Part shown: in pieces, positions 14,945-23,021 of the stretch
How the letters are laid out: every line of letters begins with the position of its first letter
How positions within the stretch are numbered: the first letter of the stretch is position 1
DNA from: Cyclobacteriaceae bacterium
Lineage (GTDB): Bacteria; Bacteroidota; Bacteroidia; Cytophagales; Cyclobacteriaceae
Assembly: GCA_026989505.1 (NCBI GenBank)
Contig: JALSJF010000025.1
Coordinates: forward strand, 1 to 32,172
Direction of reading: 5' to 3'
DNA: 32,172 nt
The notes under the pieces: model-generated
What the model was told of the DNA's origin: nothing
Database searches by the model: none
What the model saw: the letters and a program-made list of their open reading frames with translations, nothing else
Made by a program: the position numbers and the translations under genes

Positions 14945-15418
14945 ATGATAGTTAAAACCAAAAAGTACAAACTAGCGACCGGCACCTACATCAAGGAGGC
15001 CATGATCAACATATTACAGAAGCAATGGTGGGTTAGTCTTATTGTGCTGGCCCTGTGCAGCGGTTATTTTATTGTGCCTAATGCCTGGTGGTTTTGGGGT
15101 ACCGCCATCGCAGTGGTGTTATATTTGCTCTTTTGGCTGATCCAGTTTACCGGGGTTACCCAGTTGGAGCAATCAAAAATTTTATTTGAAAAGCTGGCCT
15201 ATGAGATCAGCTCACAGCAGGTGATGATCAAGCTGTCATCAAAACAGGGGATGCCCATTAACTGGGACCAAATTAAAGCGGCCAAGGTAAATAAAGAACG
15301 TATCCTGCTGGTGGTTAACAACGCCCAGTTAATCTACCTGCCGGCCAAAATATTCAAGACCGAAAACGAGCGTAAGTTTGTCGAAACCATCTTAAAGCGC
15401 AAAGGCTATATAAAATAA
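14945..15418 (+). CDS. YcxB-like membrane protein
   Basis: A 157-residue protein with two adjacent membrane helices (about 30-47 and 51-71) and a cytoplasmic domain of about 85 residues. The C-terminal pattern (IYLPAKIFKTENERKFVETILKRKG) fits the YcxB-like domain, a PH-like fold of unknown function. The preceding segment WDQIKAAKVNKERILLVVNNAQ supports the same fold. It is the first gene of a tight group with recX (11 nt) and the YHS gene. The role is unknown. Confidence 0.7.
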   Translation: MIVKTKKYKLATGTYIKEAMINILQKQWWVSLIVLALCSGYFIVPNAWWFWGTAIAVVLYLLFWLIQFTGVTQLEQSKILFEKLAYEISSQQVMIKLSSKQGMPINWDQIKAAKVNKERILLVVNNAQLIYLPAKIFKTENERKFVETILKRKGYIK

Positions 15419-15429
15419 GCCCCCTCGCA

Positions 15430-15921
15430 ATGGCTAAATCAGCCGGTGAAACAAATAAAGGCCAAGCCACTATTGCCAGTGTAAAGCTGAAAATTGCCCG
15501 CTATTGTGCTTATCAGGAAAGGGCCCATACCGAAGTAGAGCAAAAGCTTTATAGCTATGGCCTTTTCAGCGGGCAAGTGCAGGAAGTGATGGCCTGGCTG
15601 ATTACCGAGAACTATTTGAATGAAGAACGCTACGCCATAGCTTTTGCCGGGGGTAAGTTCAGGGTGAAAAAATGGGGCAGGAACAAAATAAAACAGCACC
15701 TCGGCTTAAAGAAAGTCTCGGAATATTCTATTAACAAAGCCCTGGCCGCCATTGATGAAGAGGAATACCGGCAGACCCTGACGGACTTGATCAAACAAAA
15801 GGTGGCGCAGGTTTCAGCGCCCAATAGCTACGCCCTGCGCCACAAGGTGGCCCGTTATGTGATCAACAAAGGCTATGAACCGGAGCAGGTTTGGCCGTTG
15901 GTGAAAACTATTATCACATAA
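15430..15921 (+). CDS. recX: regulatory protein RecX
   Basis: RecX binds RecA filaments and limits recombination. The three tandem three-helix repeats are visible: KIARYCAYQERAHTEVEQKLYSYG (about 22-45), LITENYLNEERYAIAFAGGKFRVKKWGRNKIKQHLGLKKVS (56-97) and the C-terminal ALRHKVARYVINKGYEPEQVWPLV (136-159). The length of 163 is typical. recA is not in the window. It probably shares a transcript with the YcxB gene. Confidence 0.92.
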   Translation: MAKSAGETNKGQATIASVKLKIARYCAYQERAHTEVEQKLYSYGLFSGQVQEVMAWLITENYLNEERYAIAFAGGKFRVKKWGRNKIKQHLGLKKVSEYSINKALAAIDEEEYRQTLTDLIKQKVAQVSAPNSYALRHKVARYVINKGYEPEQVWPLVKTIIT

Positions 15922-15940
15922 AAAGTGTTATTTTGTGGTT

Positions 15941-16423
15941 ATGCAGAAAGTAAGAATAAGCATCATGCTGTTGGTTGTACTTACCCTGAGTGCCGGCAAC
16001 GGGCTGCTTGCCCAGGATACCGCCCAGCGGCAAAAGGCGTTTAACCTGGACGAAAACCATGTTGCCCTACAGGGCTATGATGTAGTAAGTTATTTTATGG
16101 GCGAACCGGTAAAAGGCAAAAAATCCTTGCCGGTAGAGTACCTGGGGGTAACCTACCTGTTTAGCAGTGCCGATAACCAGGCCTTGTTTCAGAAGCAGCC
16201 GGAAAAGTTTGAGCCCATGTACGGAGGCTGGTGCGCCTATGCCATTGGCGTTTCCGGGGAGAAAGTTAAAATTGACCCTAAAACCTTTAAAATTATTGGC
16301 GGCAGGCTTTACCTGTTCTATAATTTTTATTTCAATAATACCCTTATCGACTGGAATAAGGACGAGCAGGCCCTGAAGGCAAAGGCCGATGCCAACTGGC
16401 AAAAAATAATGGCCACGCAATGA
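15941..16423 (+). CDS. secreted YHS domain-containing protein
   Basis: An N-terminal signal peptide (ISIMLLVVLTLSAGNGLLAQ) is followed by a YHS-type domain (HVALQGYDVVSYF, PVEYLGVTYLFSSADNQALFQKQPEKFEPMYGGWCAYAI). YHS domains are small, often metal-associated modules; the Cys in GGWCAY and nearby residues may bind a metal. The C-terminal GGRLYLFYNFYFNN is also family-typical. The start is the ATG at 15941; a GTG two codons earlier overlaps a TATTTTG box. It follows recX by 19 nt. The role is unknown, possibly metal handling in the periplasm. Confidence 0.82.
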   Translation: MQKVRISIMLLVVLTLSAGNGLLAQDTAQRQKAFNLDENHVALQGYDVVSYFMGEPVKGKKSLPVEYLGVTYLFSSADNQALFQKQPEKFEPMYGGWCAYAIGVSGEKVKIDPKTFKIIGGRLYLFYNFYFNNTLIDWNKDEQALKAKADANWQKIMATQ

Positions 16424-16557
16424 ACTTTTCCGGCAGCAGAATTGTAATAGCGGTATAATGCCGGTGCCAGAACCTGCGCTTTTGCTAAGCTTATTATTTG
16501 TACACTTCGGGAATAAACCTTAACATTATAGCCTGTATTAATCGATTTTTCTCATCT

Positions 16558-17070
16558 ATGAAGGTAATAGAAGCATGTCAGAACATACTGGATCAAATTG
16601 GCGGGGTTATCGAACAACTACCCGATGCTGATTTTGTACGGCCTGTGCAGGCTTTCAACGGGGCTACTATCGGGCAGCACTTCCGGCACGCACTGGAATT
16701 TTTTCAGTGTCTGATGAAGGGCTATCACCAGGGGCAGATCAGTTATGATAAGCGTAACCACGATAGAAATATTGAAACCAGCAAGCTCCTGGCCCTGGAT
16801 GTGATCAATAAGATTAAACTGTTCATCGCGCATTGTGACCTTGACCGGGAAGTGGAACTGCGGGTAAGCTATGACCCGCAAACCGATGCCGAGGTTGCGG
16901 TGCCCTCCAATATGGCCCGTGAAATCACCTACAATATCGAACACATAATCCATCACATGGCGCTGGTGAAAATAGGCATTAAAGAGCGCTGCCCTGCGGT
17001 TGCCCTGCCACCCGAATTTGGCATTGCCGTTTCTACCATTAAGTACCATCGCAACCAATCTGCAGGGTAA
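16558..17070 (+). CDS. DinB family protein
   Basis: A protein of 170 residues that folds as a four-helix bundle of the DinB/YfiT type. Candidate metal ligands are the His residues in GQHFRHALEFF (about 40-50) and EHIIHHMALVKIGI (about 130-143), the latter in the family's usual position. DinB proteins are often thiol-dependent enzymes or stress-induced and of unknown substrate. A longer reading from a TTG at 16498 adds 20 residues that do not look like the family, so the ATG at 16558 is chosen. The preceding 134 bases (16424-16557) hold no gene. Confidence 0.8.
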   Translation: MKVIEACQNILDQIGGVIEQLPDADFVRPVQAFNGATIGQHFRHALEFFQCLMKGYHQGQISYDKRNHDRNIETSKLLALDVINKIKLFIAHCDLDREVELRVSYDPQTDAEVAVPSNMAREITYNIEHIIHHMALVKIGIKERCPAVALPPEFGIAVSTIKYHRNQSAG

Positions 17071-17082
17071 TATTTTGCCAGG

Positions 17083-18144
17083 GTGAAAACATTTTTAAGC
17101 AATTTTTGGCTTAAGCTTACGCATTGGGAATATTGGCCCTGGTATGTGGTTTATCTGCCGGTTTTTGCCTACTGGCTGTGGTGTGGGCTCAGGGCGCAGG
17201 CTATTTTTTATCTAAGTGCCGTTAACCCCGGATTTGCCTATGGAGGCATTATCGGCACCTCTAAAAAGGCCATACTGGATAAGCTTCCACCCGGCTTAGT
17301 GCCCAAAACCCTGCTTTTTAAGGCGCATGACCCTTTAGCGAAGGTGCTGGCCGGCATGAAACCTGCCGGGCTGGTGTTTCCGGTAGTGGTGAAACCTGAT
17401 ATTGGCGAACGTGGGTTTAAGGTTGAATTAATCCGCTCAGCCGCGGAACTGCAACACTACCTTACCGGGGTAAAGGGCTTGTTGTTGATGCAGGAATACC
17501 TTGATTTACCTATGGAGGCCGGGGTGTTCTACTACCGGATGCCCGGGGCGGTAAGCGGCACGGTTTCTTCGGTGGTGCTTAAAGGCTTGCTTACGGTTAC
17601 CGGCAATGGCCAGGATAGCATTGCCCGGTTGATGGCCCGGAATGGCCGGGCCCGGTTGCAGATTAAACGCCTGAATGCTAAGGCCGGGGTTGATTTGGCG
17701 CGGGTTCCTGCCCCCGGGGAAACCGTGTTGCTGGAACCCATAGGTAACCATGTGCGGGGCACCCGGTTTATTGATGGCAATTACCTGATTACCCCGCAAC
17801 TTACGGCAACGTTTGACCGGATCAGCAAACAGGTTGATGGCTTTTACTACGGTCGCTATGATGTGCGCTGCCAGGATGCCGCAGCACTCTGCCGTGGCGA
17901 CATAAAAATCATGGAACTCAACGGGGCAGCTTCGGAGCCGGCCCATATTTATGCCCCGGGGTTTCCGTTGGTTAAAGGGTATCAGGTTTTGTTACACCAT
18001 TGGCGGGTATTGTATGCCATCAGCAGGCAAAACCACCGCAGGGGCGTACCGTATATGTCGTTTGCCACCGGCTTGCAGGCCTTACGCAAGTCACGGTTTG
18101 GCAAACAGGTTAGCGCCAGGCCAAAATACCCTACAGGGCGCTAA
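17083..18144 (+). CDS. membrane-associated ATP-grasp domain protein
   Basis: This 353-residue protein starts with two hydrophobic segments (about 18-33 and 40-50) and continues as an ATP-grasp ligase: VVVKPDIGERGFKV (about 105-118, ATP-binding Lys and Gly loop), LLMQEYLDLPMEAGVFY (adenine hinge), and RYDVRC with IKIMELNGAASEP (Mg2+ ligands Asp, Glu, Asn) near 265-290. Relatives are often labelled D-alanine-D-alanine ligase, but the membrane-proximal N-terminus and missing Ddl N-domain argue against that reaction; the substrate is unknown. Start is GTG, 12 nt after the DinB stop, preceded by TATTTTG (17071-17077). It lies just before the dTDP-sugar genes, so an envelope substrate is possible. 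Confidence 0.8.
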   Translation: MKTFLSNFWLKLTHWEYWPWYVVYLPVFAYWLWCGLRAQAIFYLSAVNPGFAYGGIIGTSKKAILDKLPPGLVPKTLLFKAHDPLAKVLAGMKPAGLVFPVVVKPDIGERGFKVELIRSAAELQHYLTGVKGLLLMQEYLDLPMEAGVFYYRMPGAVSGTVSSVVLKGLLTVTGNGQDSIARLMARNGRARLQIKRLNAKAGVDLARVPAPGETVLLEPIGNHVRGTRFIDGNYLITPQLTATFDRISKQVDGFYYGRYDVRCQDAAALCRGDIKIMELNGAASEPAHIYAPGFPLVKGYQVLLHHWRVLYAISRQNHRRGVPYMSFATGLQALRKSRFGKQVSARPKYPTGR

Positions 18145-18182
18145 ACTTGCCAGGCCAGTTCCGCCAATCCCATTATTTTAGT

Positions 18183-18199
18183 GATATTTGTAGCCAAAT
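18183..18199 (+). promoter_or_regulatory. GATATTTGtAGCCAAAT element (copy 2), rfbA promoter region
   Basis: The same 17-nt element as 14906-14922, with 16 of 17 identical. It ends 8 nt before the rfbA ATG and contains a near-consensus -7 box. Confidence 0.35.
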
Positions 18200-18207
18200 A
18201 AAAAAAT

Positions 18208-19068
18208 ATGAAAGGAATAATCCTTGCCGGTGGGGCCGGCACCCGTTTGCACCCGTTAACCCTGGCTGTGAGCAAGCAGCTCATGCCGGTGTATGATAAA
18301 CCGATGATTTATTACCCCTTGTCAACCCTGATGCTGGCCGGCATAAATGAAATTTTGATTATCTCTACCCCTGCCGACCTGCCCAATTTTGAGAAACTCC
18401 TGGGCGATGGCAAAGCCTTGGGGTGTTCTTTCTCCTATGCCGTGCAGGAAAAGCCGGAGGGCCTGGCACAGGCTTTTTTAATAGGCGAGGAGTTTATTGG
18501 CCAGGATAAGGTGGCCCTGATTTTGGGCGACAACATATTTTACGGGGTAGGCCTGTCGGAATCGCTGCAATCGTTTAACAACCCTGAGGGCGGGGTGGTC
18601 TTTGCCTATCATGTGTCGGACCCGGAGCGCTATGGGGTGGTGGAATTTGATGACCAGGGGCATGCCATTTCTATTGAAGAAAAGCCGGCCAGGCCCAAGT
18701 CCAATTTTGCTGTTCCGGGGCTGTATTTTTATGATAATACTGTGGTTGAAGTGGCCAAAAACATTCAGCCCAGCGCCCGGGGCGAGTTGGAGATCACCGA
18801 TGTTAACAAAGTTTACCTGGCACAAGGGAAATTAAATGTGGGTGTTTTGAGCCGGGGCACTGCCTGGCTGGATACCGGCACCTTTGCTTCGCTGATGCAG
18901 GCGGGGGAGTTTGTGCGGGTAATTGAAGAACGCCAGGGGCAAAAAATAGGCTGTATTGAAGAGGTGGCCTATAATATGGGCTATATTGATGCGGGGCAAC
19001 TGGCCAGGCTGGCCGGGCCACTGGTAAAAAGCGGCTACGGGGAATATTTAATGGGCCTGGTGCGATGA
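18208..19068 (+). CDS. rfbA: glucose-1-phosphate thymidylyltransferase
   Basis: RfbA (RmlA) makes dTDP-glucose from dTTP and glucose-1-phosphate, the first step of dTDP-L-rhamnose and related sugars. The nucleotidyltransferase signature [11 protein letters not shown] is at 8-18, followed by [50 protein letters not shown] and a C-terminal [10 protein letters not shown]. The length of 286 is normal. rfbC follows with a 4-nt ATGA overlap, so the two are one operon; rfbB and rfbD are not in the window. Confidence 0.96.
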   Translation: MKGIILAGGAGTRLHPLTLAVSKQLMPVYDKPMIYYPLSTLMLAGINEILIISTPADLPNFEKLLGDGKALGCSFSYAVQEKPEGLAQAFLIGEEFIGQDKVALILGDNIFYGVGLSESLQSFNNPEGGVVFAYHVSDPERYGVVEFDDQGHAISIEEKPARPKSNFAVPGLYFYDNTVVEVAKNIQPSARGELEITDVNKVYLAQGKLNVGVLSRGTAWLDTGTFASLMQAGEFVRVIEERQGQKIGCIEEVAYNMGYIDAGQLARLAGPLVKSGYGEYLMGLVR

Positions 19069-19625
19069 AAATAACCGAGGCACCGCTTAAAGGCTGTTTT
19101 GTCATCCAGCCGGCTGTTTTTGCAGACCACAGGGGCTACTTTTATGAAAGCTATAATCAAAAAGTACTCACAGAGGCTATTGGGTATGCCCCGCAATTTG
19201 TGCAGGATAACCAGTCTAAGTCAACTTACGGGGTAATCCGGGGCCTGCACTTGCAAATGGGTGAATTTGCCCAGGCTAAACTGGTACGGGCCATTAGTGG
19301 CGAGATCCTGGATGTAATAGTGGATGTGCGCCCGGGTTCGTCCCAGTTCGGGCAGCAGTTTTCTTTGTTGCTGTCGGCAGCCAATAAAACCCAGCTCTTT
19401 ATTCCCCGTGGGTTTGCCCATGGGTTTGCGGTACTCACAGAAACGGCTACCATACATTATAAGGCCGATAATTACTATCATAAAGAAGCGGAATCAGGGC
19501 TGTTGTACAATGACCCGGCATTGGGTATTGACTGGCAGTTGCCAGCCGATAAAATTATTACTTCGGCCAAAGATCAGGAGCTGCCCACGTTGGCGGAGTT
19601 TAAAACCCGGTTGGCTAATAGCTAA
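19065..19625 (+). CDS. rfbC: dTDP-4-dehydrorhamnose 3,5-epimerase
   Basis: RfbC (RmlC) epimerises dTDP-4-keto-6-deoxyglucose at C3 and C5. The cupin motifs are intact: D-x-RG(Y/F)FYESYN (20-30), VIRGLHLQ with the catalytic His, [38 protein letters not shown] and a Tyr-rich DNYYHKEAE region. The length of 186 is normal. Its start overlaps the rfbA stop and its end overlaps the convergent purM gene by 11 nt. Confidence 0.95.
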   Translation: MKITEAPLKGCFVIQPAVFADHRGYFYESYNQKVLTEAIGYAPQFVQDNQSKSTYGVIRGLHLQMGEFAQAKLVRAISGEILDVIVDVRPGSSQFGQQFSLLLSAANKTQLFIPRGFAHGFAVLTETATIHYKADNYYHKEAESGLLYNDPALGIDWQLPADKIITSAKDQELPTLAEFKTRLANS

Positions 19626-20778
19626 AAGTGCCGTATTCGCTTTTGATGGTCAGTTGCTTTTGCCGGGCACTTTCTACATGACCGATAATTTGCGCGTCTA
19701 CCTTAAACGACCGCGAGATATCAATAACTGTCTGGGCATAGGTTTGGGGCAGGTAGATTTCCAGCCGGTGGCCCATGTTAAACACTTTGTACATTTCCTG
19801 CCAGGCGGTTTGGCTTTGTTGTTGTATCAGCCTGAATAAGGGTGGGGTAGCAAAAAGGTTGTCTTTAACAATATGCAGGTTATCAACAAAATGCAGCACT
19901 TTGGTTTGTGCCCCACCACTGCAATGCACCATGCCGTGAATGTATTGCCGTAACTCTGCCAGCACCTTAATAATAATGGGCGCATAGGTGCGGGTAGGGG
20001 AAAGCACCAGTTGACCGATATTTACCGGCACTTCCGCAAGGGTATCCTGCACCCGGTATTTGCCGGCATAAACCAGCCCTGGCGGTACGGCCTTGTCATA
20101 GGTTTCGGGGTATTTTTCTGCGTAGATGTGGCTGAAAATATCGTGCCGGGCAGAGGTAAGGCCGTTGCTGCCCATGCCCCCGTTATAACGGTCTTCGTAG
20201 CTGGCCTGACCGAAAGAAGCCAGGCCCACAATAACATCCCCCGGCCTGATATTGTTGTTGGAAATAACGTCTGCGCGGGGCATGCGGGCGGTAACGGTGC
20301 TGTCAACCACAAGGGTGCGCACCAGGTCGCCCAGGTCGGCTGTTTCCCCTCCGGTGGAGGTAATGTTCATGCCGTGGTCGCGCAGCATGGCCAGCACCGC
20401 TTCGGTGCCGTTGATAATGGCCGCTATTACTTCCCCGGGAATAAGGTTTTTGTTGCGGCCGATAGTTGAAGACAAAAGAATGTTATCGGTGGCCCCCACA
20501 CATAGAAGGTCATCGGTATTCATCACAATGGCATCCTGGGCTATGCCTTGCCACACCGAAAGGTCGCCTGTTTCGCGCCAGTAGAGGTAGGCCAGCGATG
20601 ATTTGGTGCCGGCCCCATCGGCATGCATGATAGTGCAGTAGGCGGGGTCATTGGCCAGGAGGTCCGGCACCACCTTGCAAAAAGCTTTGGGGAACAGGCC
20701 TTTATCTACATTTTTTATTGCCTGGTGTACATCTTCTTTGTCGGCCGAAACCCCGCGCTGGCTGTAACGATTACTCAT
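19615..20778 (-). CDS. purM: phosphoribosylformylglycinamidine cyclo-ligase (AIR synthetase)
   Basis: PurM closes the imidazole ring of the purine precursor using ATP. The N-terminal RYSQRGVSADKEDVHQAI is the form seen in Bacteroidota; HADGAGTKSSLA, MNTDDLLCVGA, GGETADLGDLVRT (ATP/substrate loop) and GLASFGQASYEDRYNGGMGSNG follow in the usual order, with VHCSGGAQTKVLHF in place of the classical ITGGG loop. At 387 residues it is longer than the E. coli enzyme but normal for this lineage. A perfect TATTTTTG box ends only 4 nt before the ATG. Confidence 0.93.
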   Translation of the reverse strand: MSNRYSQRGVSADKEDVHQAIKNVDKGLFPKAFCKVVPDLLANDPAYCTIMHADGAGTKSSLAYLYWRETGDLSVWQGIAQDAIVMNTDDLLCVGATDNILLSSTIGRNKNLIPGEVIAAIINGTEAVLAMLRDHGMNITSTGGETADLGDLVRTLVVDSTVTARMPRADVISNNNIRPGDVIVGLASFGQASYEDRYNGGMGSNGLTSARHDIFSHIYAEKYPETYDKAVPPGLVYAGKYRVQDTLAEVPVNIGQLVLSPTRTYAPIIIKVLAELRQYIHGMVHCSGGAQTKVLHFVDNLHIVKDNLFATPPLFRLIQQQSQTAWQEMYKVFNMGHRLEIYLPQTYAQTVIDISRSFKVDAQIIGHVESARQKQLTIKSEYGTFSY

Positions 20779-20782
20779 ACGG

Positions 20783-20790
20783 CAAAAATA
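20783..20790 (-). promoter_or_regulatory. -7 promoter box abutting purM
   Basis: On the minus strand TATTTTTG matches TAnnTTTG exactly and is separated from the purM ATG by CCGT. Transcription would start at or next to the A of the ATG. Confidence 0.5.
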
Positions 20791-20912
20791 ATGATTTACC
20801 TTTAGCCCGTATGTGGCCGGACGATAAAACTGCCATGGCCAGATGTCTGTAAGGGAACGGACTAAATGGGGGTTCTAGGTTTTGCTTTTTCGGGTTAATC
20901 CTACCTGGGCTT

Positions 20913-20959
20913 ACAGCCTATACCGCTTGTTGAAAGAGCGGCAGGATAAGCTGTTTTTT
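20913..20959 (+). terminator. plus-strand nested hairpin with T-run
   Basis: ACAGC (20913-20917) pairs with GCTGT (20950-20954) around an inner CCGCT/AGCGG hairpin (20923-20941), followed by six T (20954-20959). On the minus strand no T-run follows, so it points rightward although both flanking genes are on the minus strand. Confidence 0.45.
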
Positions 20960-20990
20960 CGTTATAAATCGAGATAAGGAGAACAGATTG

Positions 20991-23021
20991 TCAGCCCCCG
21001 CTATCGCCCCCGTCATCATCTTTGAAGTACTTGTCTTCTTCAAATTCATCTTCGCCCTTTTTACCGGCATTACGGTTAATGCTGATTACCTTAAACTCGG
21101 TACGCCTGTTTTTGGCCCGCCCCTCGGGGTTGTCGGTGCCATCGGGGTTGGTGTTGGGGGCAATGGGCCTGGATTCGCCATAGCCTTTGGCCACAATACG
21201 CGTGGGGTCGATGCCTGCCTGGATGATATAGTTCACGGCACTTTCGGCCCTGCGTTGCGACAGGCGCATATTGTAGGCCTCGGTGTCCACACTATCGGTA
21301 TGGGAGCTAAGCTCAATACGGATTTCGGGGTTGTCCAGCAGAATGTCCACCAGCTTATCCAACTCCTGGGCGGCTTCGGGGGTAATATCCCATTTGGCGA
21401 ACTCATAGTAAATATTTTCCAGCACAATAGATTTATCAATAATAATCTTATCGAGGTACATGAGGGTATCGAAGGTAACATCGGTAACCAGTTGGGTTAG
21501 CTCTTCCTGGGGGATGGAGCGGCCGATGGTAGAATATTCCAGGCGGGTAACATAATAGTTGTCGGCATCTTTGCCCAGTTTTTCGCCCATCAATTCATAG
21601 TTTTCATTTTCATAAACCCTGAATTTAAACTTGCCATCGGCCCCGGTAACCATTTCGTCAAGGATATTTTGCTGATAATCAATCAGCATTACCCTTACAT
21701 TCGGCAAGATCCTTTCCTTATTATCTTCATCGTGGGTCTTGGTAATGCCTTCGAGGAAGTAATTAACCGTTTTCAGGTTGGGGTCATCATTCACAAAGGT
21801 CCAGATATCGTCATCGCCTTTGCCCTCGGGGCGGTTGGAGGAGAAAAAGCCGCGGTCGGCCTTAAACATATTAATACCGAAATCATCACTGGCCGAGTTC
21901 ATTGGCTTGCCCAGGTTTTCTACGGTTACCTGGCCGCCTTTGCGTTTGGCCACGAACAGATCGAGGGCGCCAAATCCCGGGTGGCCGGTAGAAGAAAAAT
22001 AGAGGTGGCCATCATTGGAAATATAGGGGAACATCTCATCGCCCGGGGTGTTGATTTCGGGGCCAAGGTTTTTTACCCGGCCGAAGCGCCCTCTGCGGTC
22101 CATGCGGGCCGAATAAAGGTCGATTCCTCCCTGGGCATCGGGGTCATCACGCAAAGAAGAAAAGTAGATCGTACGGCCATCGCGGCTGAAGCAGGGCGAG
22201 GAGTCCCAGGTGTCGGGTTTGCTGATTGACAGCATCCGCGGTTCTGACCAGGCCTTGTTGCGGTAGCGGGAAATATACAGGTTTACATCGGCCGTGCCTT
22301 TACGTTTGCCGGTGTTGCCTTTGGCAAAAACCACCGTTTTGCCATCGGGTGAGAAGGCCAGCGTACCATCGTTGGCGTTGGGGGTGTTGAGGTTTTCGCC
22401 AAATAATTTTATGGTGGTGGTATCTACCCTGGCCCCCCGCGTTTTAACCCGGTAAATATTGGTAAAAGGCGTACCGGTGGCCTTATACATTTTACCACCA
22501 AAGCGGTTGCTGGTAAAGTAGAGGTAGCCATCCTTGTACACCGGGGAATATTCGGCTGCTGCTGTGTTTATGGCGCTAAGGTTTTTTACCCGGTAGTAAG
22601 ATTCTTTTTCTTCAAGCAAGACCAACGTGCTGAGGTTGTCCAGTTCTTTCTCTGCGAGGGCAACCAGTTTTTCATCTTTACCGCGGTTAAGATATTGCCG
22701 CAACTGTTTTTCGGCCCCGGGGTAATCGGCATTGGCTTTTTTGGCATAGGCCAGGTAAAAGTAAACCTCTTCAGCCCGGTAGCCGTTTTTGATGGCCGTT
22801 TCATAATACGGCTGGGCTTGTTTAATACGGTTGGATAAGCGGTAAGCTTCGCCAATCCGGAAGCTGGCCTCCCCGGCATATTTGGGGTTTTTTAAAAGTT
22901 TTTGATAGGCATCGATAGCCAACTCGTATTCTCCCCGCGTTAGCTTTTTATTGGCCTTTTTAAACTGGCCAAAACCAACCAGAGGGATGAGCAGCAATAA
23001 TATGATCCAGGTATTACGCAT
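20991..23021 (-). CDS. PorE-like protein: TPR, PD40 propeller, carboxypeptidase-regulatory-like and OmpA domains
   Basis: After a signal peptide (WIILLLLIPLVGFGQ) come TPR-like helices (about 20-130), a PD40 beta-propeller (about 150-410, with repeated SPDGKTVVFAKG, SRDGRTIYFSSLRDD, SNDGHLYFSSTGH), a carboxypeptidase-regulatory-like domain (about 425-500) and a C-terminal OmpA domain (about 545-655; SSHTDSVDTEAYNMRLSQRRAES), then an acidic Gly-rich tail. The order and length (676) match PorE, a peptidoglycan-binding part of the type IX secretion system. Unlike P. gingivalis PorE, the signal has no lipobox Cys, so it should be soluble in the periplasm. Its ATG overlaps the end of the upstream gene by 8 nt. 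Confidence 0.85.
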   Translation of the reverse strand: MRNTWIILLLLIPLVGFGQFKKANKKLTRGEYELAIDAYQKLLKNPKYAGEASFRIGEAYRLSNRIKQAQPYYETAIKNGYRAEEVYFYLAYAKKANADYPGAEKQLRQYLNRGKDEKLVALAEKELDNLSTLVLLEEKESYYRVKNLSAINTAAAEYSPVYKDGYLYFTSNRFGGKMYKATGTPFTNIYRVKTRGARVDTTTIKLFGENLNTPNANDGTLAFSPDGKTVVFAKGNTGKRKGTADVNLYISRYRNKAWSEPRMLSISKPDTWDSSPCFSRDGRTIYFSSLRDDPDAQGGIDLYSARMDRRGRFGRVKNLGPEINTPGDEMFPYISNDGHLYFSSTGHPGFGALDLFVAKRKGGQVTVENLGKPMNSASDDFGINMFKADRGFFSSNRPEGKGDDDIWTFVNDDPNLKTVNYFLEGITKTHDEDNKERILPNVRVMLIDYQQNILDEMVTGADGKFKFRVYENENYELMGEKLGKDADNYYVTRLEYSTIGRSIPQEELTQLVTDVTFDTLMYLDKIIIDKSIVLENIYYEFAKWDITPEAAQELDKLVDILLDNPEIRIELSSHTDSVDTEAYNMRLSQRRAESAVNYIIQAGIDPTRIVAKGYGESRPIAPNTNPDGTDNPEGRAKNRRTEFKVISINRNAGKKGEDEFEEDKYFKDDDGGDSGG

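Noticed and set aside
17083-18144. D-alanine-D-alanine ligase (ddl)
   Set aside because: The ATP-grasp core is present but the Ddl N-terminal domain is replaced by hydrophobic segments, so the specific reaction is not supported.
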